Assembly (NCBI RefSeq): GCF_963575615.1
Contig: NZ_CAUYTL010000001.1
Coordinates: forward strand, 62,001 to 126,000
Source: Listeria_A hofi
Lineage (GTDB): Bacteria > Bacillota > Bacilli > Lactobacillales > Listeriaceae
DNA length: 64,000 nucleotides
Direction: 5' to 3'
Shown: piece after piece, positions 26,085 through 32,747 of the stretch
How positions within the stretch are numbered: the stretch's first letter is position 1
Layout: the number at the start of each line of letters is the position of its first letter
Made by a program: the position numbers and the translations under genes
The notes under the pieces: generated by a model
What the model saw: the letters and a program-made list of their open reading frames with translations, nothing else
The model's database searches: none
Told to the model about the DNA's origin: nothing

Positions 26085-27246
26085 GCTCCACCCATCCTTT
26101 AATATCAGCTTGTGTGTTTTTGACTTTCAATTCAATGACCGCTTGATCCAGTTTCGCTAATAACTCTTTTAGCCACGGACCTCCTTTTTTTCCGGTCCAT
26201 TTCATCACATCATCACCACTCGCATTAATTTCGCTACGTGATTGCACGGGAAGCGATTCAAACCGCAACTTTAAAGCACCCCAATCTGTCTCACTCGCCC
26301 GAACAAATCGTGCTTTTTCAATCAATTCCACCGTATGCATTCCGGTAGCAAATAATTCATAATCACTCCACTCTTGCTTATCGGCTAAATCGTAAGCCTT
26401 TGCTACTGCTCGAATTAATTTAGTTGGCAATTTCCAGGCGCGCAAAAAAGAAGGGACATTATCTGGTTTAACAGCTAGTGTGACGGCAAGCCACATTGTC
26501 TCATCATCGCGAATAGCAGCTAAATTCCAAGCGCCCAAACTACGAATCGCCTCGCCATGATTGTTAAAACCGGGCAAATAAGGCAACATATCGAGATTGG
26601 TGATTAATGGTAATGCAACTTTAACCGCCTCACCTCGCATCAATTTTACAAACTCAACAGCAATTCTTTCTATCGCTATGTTTTTTAAAAGGGCTATATT
26701 TTGTTGCATTGCCTCATATGTACGCCTTTCCAGCGAGAAACCTAACTGGCTCACAAAACGAACACCGCGCATCATTCGCAGTGCATCCTCATGAAACCGT
26801 TCCCAAGGCTCACCAACTGCTCGAATTTGTTTATTCATCATATCTTTTTGACCATCAAATGGATCGATGAAACGACCGTCAAGCCCCATCGCAATAGCAT
26901 TCATTGTAAAATCACGACGCTCTAAATCTTTCTCCAATGAGCGAATAAAAACCACCTCATCTGGGCGCCTGAAATCGGCATACGTCCCCTCTGTCCGAAA
27001 TGTCGTAATTTCATATATTTCACCCGCTTCTAACACAGAAACCGTTCCATGCTCAATCCCCGTATCAAAAGTCCGCATGAAAACTCGCTTCACTTCTTCT
27101 GGAAAAGCGCTCGTCGCGATATCAATATCTGCTACATCTCGTTCTAGTAACGTATCGCGTACAGAGCCACCGACAAAATAAGCCTCAAAACCAGCCTGCT
27201 CTAGTTTCGCTAAAACAGGCACAGCCTTCTTAAAAATTTCTTTCAT
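26062..27246 (-). CDS. cca: CCA-adding enzyme (tRNA nucleotidyltransferase, class II)
   Basis: Builds or repairs the tRNA CCA end. 394 residues. The head domain carries GGSVRD (26-31) and the metal pair D40/D42 in DVADIDIATSA. The ERRDFTMNAIAM and EDALRMMRGVRF signatures follow, then the neck and tail. Listeria and Bacillus have the single-enzyme CCA type. It lies 10 bases after mgsA and overlaps birA. Confidence 0.95.
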   Translation of the reverse strand: MKEIFKKAVPVLAKLEQAGFEAYFVGGSVRDTLLERDVADIDIATSAFPEEVKRVFMRTFDTGIEHGTVSVLEAGEIYEITTFRTEGTYADFRRPDEVVFIRSLEKDLERRDFTMNAIAMGLDGRFIDPFDGQKDMMNKQIRAVGEPWERFHEDALRMMRGVRFVSQLGFSLERRTYEAMQQNIALLKNIAIERIAVEFVKLMRGEAVKVALPLITNLDMLPYLPGFNNHGEAIRSLGAWNLAAIRDDETMWLAVTLAVKPDNVPSFLRAWKLPTKLIRAVAKAYDLADKQEWSDYELFATGMHTVELIEKARFVRASETDWGALKLRFESLPVQSRSEINASGDDVMKWTGKKGGPWLKELLAKLDQAVIELKVKNTQADIKGWVEHVINESA

Positions 27247-27256
27247 TCGTAAACTC

Positions 27257-27661
27257 CTATTCCTCGTTGCGTCTTAAATCGCGCCAATCCATAAACCCTT
27301 CCTGCAAACCGCGCAATAAAACTTCCGCTGTTCCGATATTGGTCGCAAGTGGAATCTCATAAACATCACATAATCGAATAAGCGCTGTCACATCAGGTTC
27401 ATGCGGTTGCGCTGCGAGTGGATCGCGTAAGAAAATCACCAAATCCATCTTGTTCTCTGAAATTCTAGAACCAATTTGTTGATCGCCACCAAGAGGTCCT
27501 GACTGAAAGCGGTGTACCGAAAGCCCAGTTGCCTCCATAATCCGCAAGCCAGTCGTTCCAGTCGCGAATAAAGTATGCGGCTCTAAGATGATTTTGTAAG
27601 CAAGTGTTAGCTCTATCATCAATTCTTTTTTACGATCGTGTGCGATTAAGGCAATGTTCAT
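27257..27661 (-). CDS. mgsA: Methylglyoxal synthase
   Basis: Converts dihydroxyacetone phosphate to methylglyoxal and phosphate, a glycolytic overflow route. 134 residues. Phosphate-binding ATGTTGLRI (33-41), catalytic aspartate D60 in GPLGGDQQIG and D80 in FLRDPL are visible. Between dapB and cca, as in Bacillus and Listeria. Confidence 0.96.
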   Translation of the reverse strand: MNIALIAHDRKKELMIELTLAYKIILEPHTLFATGTTGLRIMEATGLSVHRFQSGPLGGDQQIGSRISENKMDLVIFLRDPLAAQPHEPDVTALIRLCDVYEIPLATNIGTAEVLLRGLQEGFMDWRDLRRNEE

Positions 27662-27678
27662 GTGTTAACCACTCCTCA

Positions 27679-28467
27679 TCAAATTAAATTTTCTAAACCA
27701 TAAACTAGCGTATCCAGCTCAGCCGTTTTACGAATCGAAAAAGCAACGCCTGACATGAAAGAAATCCGGTCGTAGGAATCGTGGCGAATCGTGAGACCTT
27801 GGCCTTCTGCGCCGAACTGCACTTGCTGATGTGCAATCAAGCCTGGTAAACGCACGCTATGAATACGCATTCCTTCATAATCCGCGCCACGAGCTCCCTG
27901 CATTATCTCCTCTTCTCCCGCAGCACCTTGTTGCTTCGACTCACGAACTTCCGCTATCATCTCCGCCGTTTTAACAGCCGTACCACTTGGCGCATCTAAT
28001 TTGTTATCGTGATGAAGCTCCAATATTTCTACATCTGGGAAATACTTCGCTGCTTTTTGTGCAAACTGCATCATAAGAACTGCTCCAACTGCAAAATTTG
28101 GCGCAATAATCGCACCAATTTTTTTCGAGGCGGCGAGCTCTGTTAATTCTGTAATTTGTTCAGGCGTAAAACCAGTCGTACCAACGACGGGACTCACACC
28201 ATGCGTTAATACTAATTTCGTATTAGAATAACCAACTTTTGGTGTCGTAAAATCAACCACTGCATCTAATTTCACACTCGTCAGCAGCTTTTCCAAGTCA
28301 CTAAATACCGGTACATCTAGATTTGAAAACCCAGCAATCTCATTAATATTTTTCTCTTGTGGCGCATGGTCGAGTACTGCCACAAGTTCCAAATCAGCTT
28401 CACGAAGGACCGTTTTCACAACTTCATGTCCCATTCTACCTTTAAAACCTAATACTGCTACTCTCAT
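27679..28467 (-). CDS. dapB: 4-hydroxy-tetrahydrodipicolinate reductase
   Basis: Lysine/diaminopimelate pathway reductase using NAD(P)H. 262 residues. The nucleotide motif is GFKGRMG (7-13), with Lys where Ala or Cys is common. VGTTGF and the active-site ELHHDNKLDAPSGT are present. The ATG follows the ypjD stop directly (TAA-ATG). The product supplies the cell wall made by ponA. Confidence 0.96.
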   Translation of the reverse strand: MRVAVLGFKGRMGHEVVKTVLREADLELVAVLDHAPQEKNINEIAGFSNLDVPVFSDLEKLLTSVKLDAVVDFTTPKVGYSNTKLVLTHGVSPVVGTTGFTPEQITELTELAASKKIGAIIAPNFAVGAVLMMQFAQKAAKYFPDVEILELHHDNKLDAPSGTAVKTAEMIAEVRESKQQGAAGEEEIMQGARGADYEGMRIHSVRLPGLIAHQQVQFGAEGQGLTIRHDSYDRISFMSGVAFSIRKTAELDTLVYGLENLI

Positions 28468-28797
28468 TTATTTGTCCTCCTTCTTGGTCCATCTATCGGC
28501 GTCACGTTCCTTGAACTTCTTCATAACCGTATCGTGAGCCTCTTCTAAGCTAATATTTAGCGAATTTGCCATACAAATGAGAACAAATAAGACATCTCCG
28601 AGTTCAGCAGCAACCGTATTCTCAGGTTCGCTAGCTTTCTTCGGTTTTTCACCGTAATAATGATTAATCTCACGCGCAAGTTCCCCTGTTTCCTCTGTCA
28701 CACGCGCCATCATCGCTAAAGGAGAGAAATATCCTTCTTCAAATTGACCAATAAACGCGTCTACCTCATCTTGCAATTGTTGCATCGTTTTTGCCAT
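28468..28797 (-). CDS. ypjD: MazG-like nucleotide pyrophosphohydrolase YpjD
   Basis: 109 residues of the MazG/all-alpha NTP-PPase fold, likely hydrolysing non-canonical or excess nucleoside triphosphates. Metal-binding acids appear in VTEETGELARE (about 33-43) and in AAELGDVLFV (about 65-74). First gene of a run ypjD-dapB-mgsA-cca-birA with tiny gaps, so probably one operon. The substrate is unknown. Confidence 0.9.
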   Translation of the reverse strand: MAKTMQQLQDEVDAFIGQFEEGYFSPLAMMARVTEETGELAREINHYYGEKPKKASEPENTVAAELGDVLFVLICMANSLNISLEEAHDTVMKKFKERDADRWTKKEDK

Positions 28798-28860
28798 GCT
28801 TTGTTTCGCTCCTTTTGTGGTAAACTAACGTAAGGCTTTATTTATCCACTTTACGTCTGC

Positions 28861-28873
28861 TATAATCATTATA
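28861..28873. promoter_or_regulatory. Symmetrical divergent -10 elements between ypjD and ypjC
   Basis: A perfect palindrome GCTATAAT-C-ATTATAGC spans 28859-28875, so each strand reads TATAAT with the two boxes one base apart. Neither strand has a good -35 at 17 bases. It can be a shared bidirectional promoter, or an operator over one. Confidence 0.55.
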
Positions 28874-28953
28874 GCTAAGAAAGCCTTGCTACGTCTACAA
28901 AAAGGGATTTATACATACCTTTCTAGTAATTCTAAAACAAGGAGTGATGAACT

Positions 28954-29820
28954 TTGTGGCAAGTTGTTCGTGTAAAAAATATTGTATTCATCTTACTCGG
29001 AACGACGATTTATGGATTTGGACTTGTCAACTTCAATATTGCGAATGATCTTGGCGAGGGAGGGCTGACGGGTATCACCTTGTTGCTCCTACATTTCGTA
29101 GGTATCGATCCCGCGTATTCGAATCTTATTTTAAATATTCCGCTCTTTTTTATCGGTTGGCGTATTTTAGGGAATCGGGCGCTTATTTATACGATCGTCG
29201 GAACAATTGGATTGTCACTGTCCTTATGGGTTTTTCAGCGTGTTCCTTACCGACTTGATTTGCATGACGATCTTTTACTCGTAGCACTTTTTGCTGGTGG
29301 CTTTACTGGAATCGGGCTTGGATTTGTCTTCCGGTACGGTGGGACAACAGGTGGTAGTGATATTATCGCCCAAGTACTGCACCGAAAAAAAGGCGTGAGT
29401 ATGGGAAGAACTCTATTCGCCGTTGATGCTATTGTTTTGGCGCTTTCATTGTCTTATTTAGATGTTCGCCAAGTGATGTATACGCTTGTTGCGGTTTTCA
29501 TTGGCGCTCGCGTGATTGACTTTATGCAAGAAGGAGCCTATGCTGCCCGTGGTGCACTGATTATTTCTGCCCATAATGACAAGATTGCTGAAAATGTTAT
29601 GCTAGCGATGAATCGTGGCGTGACAGTACTTGAAGGGCGTGGAGGCTTTTCAAAAAAAGAACAAGATGTGTTGTATATTGTTGTCGCTAAAAATGAAATT
29701 GTGCAGTTGAAAAATATCGTCAACGCTACCGATCCACATGCTTTCGTTTCCGTTTCTGTTGTCCATGATGTGATGGGCGAAGGGTTTACGTTAGATGAGA
29801 ATAAGAATCCTTTAGTTTGA
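28954..29820 (+). CDS. ypjC: YitT-family membrane protein (YpjC-like, DUF2179)
   Basis: 288 residues. Five or six membrane segments lie in the first about 195 residues (with GGLTGITLLLLH and GGTTGGSDIIAQ). A C-terminal cytoplasmic DUF2179 domain follows (RGVTVLEGRGGFSKKEQDVLYIVV). Function unknown; some relatives are suggested transporters. The start is TTG at 28954 with AAGGAGTG 8 bases before it; no ATG gives a complete first helix. Divergent from ypjD. Its 3' side opens into a repeat-rich gap. Confidence 0.85.
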   Translation: MWQVVRVKNIVFILLGTTIYGFGLVNFNIANDLGEGGLTGITLLLLHFVGIDPAYSNLILNIPLFFIGWRILGNRALIYTIVGTIGLSLSLWVFQRVPYRLDLHDDLLLVALFAGGFTGIGLGFVFRYGGTTGGSDIIAQVLHRKKGVSMGRTLFAVDAIVLALSLSYLDVRQVMYTLVAVFIGARVIDFMQEGAYAARGALIISAHNDKIAENVMLAMNRGVTVLEGRGGFSKKEQDVLYIVVAKNEIVQLKNIVNATDPHAFVSVSVVHDVMGEGFTLDENKNPLV

Positions 29821-29960
29821 AAAGCGAAATGCTGAAACAACCCGTTTAGCCTTGACAGAAATTATTAGGGGGCTTCCGAAAGAGTCCTCCTTTGACTTTT
29901 TCGGAGGCCACAAAATTTTCGAGAGGCTGGCTGTTGAAGCTGGATCCGGAGGCGCTGAAC

Positions 29961-30017
29961 ATGATGCAACCCATGGATTACATGCTCACTTCTTTCTCAT
30001 ACATAGTGAGGCTCTAA
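29961..30017 (+). CDS. Possible 18-residue leader peptide upstream of the BceR-like gene
   Basis: A short frame reading MMQPMDYMLTSFSYIVRL and then TAA. GGAGG lies 8 bases before the ATG, the best ribosome site in the gap. The last 14 residues fall in repeat copy 1 and are encoded again, without ribosome site, in copy 2 (30112-30156). A related 14-codon frame (MGYMLALLSCILVL) exists at 45638-45682 on the minus strand. It may be a real peptide, an attenuator, or a by-product of repeated DNA; no protein evidence exists here. Confidence 0.3.
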   Translation: MMQPMDYMLTSFSYIVRL

Positions 30018-30051
30018 TTCAACTAAGGACGCTTCTCAAGTGCCTCAACAA
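29973..30051 (+). repeat. 79-bp direct repeat, copy 1
   Basis: It differs from the copy at 30112-30190 in 3 of 79 positions by direct comparison. Inside it, CTCACT pairs with AGTGAG, and GAGGC pairs with GCCTC; the two pairings share the GAG and exclude each other. The spacer to copy 2 is 60 bases. Confidence 0.95.
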
Positions 30052-30111
30052 TAACTGCGTTTCACTATTAATTCTATAATATAGGCCTTATTTAACGTCT
30101 AAGAGCCACTG

Positions 30112-30190
30112 ATGGATTACATGCTCACTTCTTTCTCATACATAGTGAGGCTCTAATTCAGCAAAGGACGCTTCTTAAGTGCCTCAACAA
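30112..30190 (+). repeat. 79-bp direct repeat, copy 2
   Basis: Second copy, ending 15 bases before the response regulator ATG and next to its ribosome site AAAGGAG. On the minus strand its start resembles the block ATATAACCCATCAGTGGCT found in the repeat at 45.6 kb, including the shared CCATCAGTGGCT. Confidence 0.95.
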
Positions 30191-30204
30191 AGGAGCCTAA
30201 ACCC

Positions 30205-30900
30205 ATGGAAAAAATACTCATTGTAGAAGATGATCCAAAAATCGCAACTTTATTACAAGATTATTTACGTAAATACAATTTGGACGCCCATATTACAACT
30301 GATTTTGACGATGTGATGCCACTTTTCGAAGAACTAAAGCCCCACCTTGTCTTACTTGATATTAATTTACCTAAATATGATGGATACTTCTGGTGTCGCA
30401 AAATTCGCGAAACTTCAACCTGCCCTATTATCTTCATTTCAGCACGAGAAGGGGAGCTAGACCAGGTCATGGCCCTTGAAAATGGTGCCGATGATTACAT
30501 CACTAAGCCGTTCTCCTATCAAGTCGTCATCGCAAAGGTTCGTGCTCAGCTTCGACGCGTCTATGGCGATTTTGCCAACCAATATCAGGAGCCTGAATTT
30601 CACGAAGGCACACTTTCCTTTTACCCGCTAAAATTCACAATTGAACGCGCTGGCAAAACACTCGAGCTTAGCAAAAATGAGGCCAAACTACTCGAAGTCA
30701 TTTGGCGAACTGCTCCAAATGTTGCAAATCGCGATCTCCTTTATGAAGAAATTTGGGATGAGGTAACATTTATCGATGACAACACACTTAGTGTCAATGT
30801 TGCTAGACTTCGCAAAAAGCTACTAGATCTTGGTGTTCGAGATTCAATTAAATCTGTTCGTGGCTACGGTTATCAATGGGTCTATAAGGAGGAATCTTGA
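30205..30900 (+). CDS. OmpR-family response regulator (BceR-like)
   Basis: 231 residues. The receiver domain has phospho-acceptor D52 (LLDINLP), the acidic pair D9/D10 and the lysine of DDYITKPF. The C-terminal winged helix (about 130-228) ends SVRGYGYQWV. It is followed without gap by an intramembrane-sensing kinase and then a BceAB-type transporter, so it very likely controls that transporter in response to cell-wall-active peptides. Homologues in Listeria include VirR; this is a separate copy, so I give no symbol. Confidence 0.9.
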   Translation: MEKILIVEDDPKIATLLQDYLRKYNLDAHITTDFDDVMPLFEELKPHLVLLDINLPKYDGYFWCRKIRETSTCPIIFISAREGELDQVMALENGADDYITKPFSYQVVIAKVRAQLRRVYGDFANQYQEPEFHEGTLSFYPLKFTIERAGKTLELSKNEAKLLEVIWRTAPNVANRDLLYEEIWDEVTFIDDNTLSVNVARLRKKLLDLGVRDSIKSVRGYGYQWVYKEES

Positions 30901-31880
30901 TGCGCTTATTTCTTCGTAGTCATATTTCTCTCCTATTATTCACACTTATTCTTGCACTCGCAACAGTAGGTTTATTCTGGCTAGATGGTTACAAAAACAC
31001 TCGCCTCATTATCTACGTCTTATTTCTATGGATAACTCTTAGTATATTTTTCTTAGCTATTCGTTACGCGGGATATCGCCGTGTTTATAAACGGCTAGAA
31101 CAAGCAGATATCGTAGCCTCCGAATTCCATCTAGACGAAGGTTCATCATTTAGCCGAGCTTTCGAATCTTATTTGGCTAAGCAATATCATGCCTATCAAA
31201 TCGACTTACAGAAATGGCGAGCCAAAGATGCGGATCGCAATATTTTTATCAATCAGTGGGTGCATCAGATGAAAACACCTGTATCGGTTATCGAATTAAT
31301 GACACAAAACCAATCTGATCCAACGCTTCGAAGTATTCAGGAAGAAACTGATCGCATCCAACAAGGGCTTGAGACTGTCCTTTATACGCTAAGGCTTGAG
31401 ACATTCGAAAATGATTTCGTGGTTGAGCGCACAGATTTAAAAACACTAGCGTCCGAGGCCATCAACGAACATAGACGGCTATTTATTAGACAGCATCTTT
31501 ATCCAAAAATCCAAATTGATTCTGATCTCTTTCTAGAAACAGATAAAAAATGGTTTGTTTTTATGTTAGGACAGCTTCTATCCAATGCGATTAAATACTC
31601 CCCCGAAAAAGGCAGTAATATCGAAATTAAAGCCACGAAAGAAGCTCGTGAATATGCCTTATCCATACGTGACTACGGTATCGGTATTGAAAAAGCTGAC
31701 CTCGCGCGTGTATTCCGTCCTTTTTTCACCGGAGAAAACGGTCGAAAATTTCAACAATCAACAGGAATGGGACTTTTCCTCGTATCAGAAATATGTAACA
31801 AACTCGGTTATCAAATTTCCATTGAGTCTGAAATCGATGTCGGCACAACTATCCTGATTCGTATACCAAGTAGCAATTAA
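30900..31880 (+). CDS. Intramembrane-sensing histidine kinase (BceS-like)
   Basis: 326 residues. Two membrane segments (about 9-27 and 36-56) are separated by only a few residues, the hallmark of BceS-type kinases that sense through their transporter. The phospho-accepting H122 lies in NQWVHQMKTPV. ATPase N box LLSNAIKYSPE and G boxes follow. The start ATG overlaps the regulator stop (TGATG), with AAGGAGG 7 bases upstream; a TTG codon just before is also in frame. Confidence 0.9.
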   Translation: MRLFLRSHISLLLFTLILALATVGLFWLDGYKNTRLIIYVLFLWITLSIFFLAIRYAGYRRVYKRLEQADIVASEFHLDEGSSFSRAFESYLAKQYHAYQIDLQKWRAKDADRNIFINQWVHQMKTPVSVIELMTQNQSDPTLRSIQEETDRIQQGLETVLYTLRLETFENDFVVERTDLKTLASEAINEHRRLFIRQHLYPKIQIDSDLFLETDKKWFVFMLGQLLSNAIKYSPEKGSNIEIKATKEAREYALSIRDYGIGIEKADLARVFRPFFTGENGRKFQQSTGMGLFLVSEICNKLGYQISIESEIDVGTTILIRIPSSN

Positions 31881-31881
31881 A

Positions 31882-31897
31882 CTTACAGCAACGTAAG
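31882..31897. promoter_or_regulatory. Inverted repeat upstream of the BceAB-like transporter genes
   Basis: CTTAC-agcaac-GTAAG lies two bases past the kinase stop and about 45 bases before a -10-like TACACT (31941-31946), which has no good -35. Placement and symmetry fit a binding site for the neighbouring response regulator. This is inference. Confidence 0.5.
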
Positions 31898-31976
31898 ATT
31901 TTGTCATAAGAATCGATACAAACCTGCCTGCTTTATTTGCTACACTAGCCCTATCAACAAATAAGGAGGTCTTGTT

Positions 31977-32747
31977 ATGACGCTTTTAAAAGTAGAGCAA
32001 GTCAACAAAATATATACAGGGAACGTGCAGTATCAGGCAATTTCTAATTTAGATCTGGCCGTGGAAAAAGGTGAATTTGTCGGGATAATGGGTCCTTCAG
32101 GGAGTGGAAAAACAACATTGCTTAACATGATTGCCACGATTGATCCACCGACTAGTGGCACGGTGCAAATCCATGACGCTAATCCATATACCCTTTCGTT
32201 TGATAAACTAGCAGAATTTAGACGGAAGGAGCTTGGCTTCATTTTTCAATCCTTTAATTTATTGGATACGCTGACTGTGCGTGAAAATATTTTGCTACCA
32301 CTCACATTGGATGGTACGCCACTCGCGACAATGAATGAAAAACTGGCTATTATCGCAGAAAAATTGGGTATCACAGCAATTTTAGATAAACGAACCTATC
32401 AAATTTCAGGAGGAGAATCGCAACGAACAGCTGTCGCACGCGCCGCGATTCATGAACCGAAGCTATTTCTAGCCGATGAGCCTACTGGTAATTTGGACTC
32501 TAAAAATAGTGAAGAAGTCATGCAGCTTCTAAGCCGACTAAACAAAGAAGAAGAAGCGACTATCTTGCTCGTAACACATGATCCACAAGCAGCTTCTTAT
32601 TGCGATCGTGTTGTCTTTATTAAAGATGGTTCGCTATACAATGAGATTTATCGTGGAGATAATACGGCTGTATTTTATCAACACATAATGGACACATTGA
32701 CGCTACTAGGAGGAAAACAGCATGTCATTCCGCCAGTTCGTCATTAA
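31977..32747 (+). CDS. ABC transporter ATP-binding protein (BceA-like)
   Basis: 256 residues with Walker A GPSGSGKTT (about 37-45), Q-loop FIFQSFNLLDTLT, signature ISGGESQR, Walker B LFLADEPTGNLDS and the switch histidine in LLVTHDP. The MacB/BceA subfamily is recognised by the DEPTGNLD form. AAGGAGGT precedes the ATG at a good distance. Its last 26 bases overlap the permease start. Likely function: driving removal or release of antimicrobial peptides from lipid-cycle targets. Confidence 0.92.
   Translation: MTLLKVEQVNKIYTGNVQYQAISNLDLAVEKGEFVGIMGPSGSGKTTLLNMIATIDPPTSGTVQIHDANPYTLSFDKLAEFRRKELGFIFQSFNLLDTLTVRENILLPLTLDGTPLATMNEKLAIIAEKLGITAILDKRTYQISGGESQRTAVARAAIHEPKLFLADEPTGNLDSKNSEEVMQLLSRLNKEEEATILLVTHDPQAASYCDRVVFIKDGSLYNEIYRGDNTAVFYQHIMDTLTLLGGKQHVIPPVRH

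Larger units (their letters stand above)
29821..30204. other. Repeat-bearing intergenic region before the two-component operon
   Basis: This 384-base gap holds, in order, a hairpin (arms 29871-29881 and 29898-29909, no U-run), a small frame with a good ribosome site (29961-30017), a 79-bp direct repeat in two copies and, between the copies, a -10-like TATAAT at 30075-30080 without a clear -35. The second repeat runs directly into the ribosome site of the response regulator gene. Confidence 0.6.

Noticed and set aside
29852..30079. 75-codon frame after ypjC
   Set aside because: Runs through a hairpin and repeat copy 1; TTG start without ribosome site; no family recognised.
29973..30190. CRISPR-like direct repeats
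   Set aside because: Only two copies, unit of 79 bp, and no cas genes; this is a duplicated leader element.
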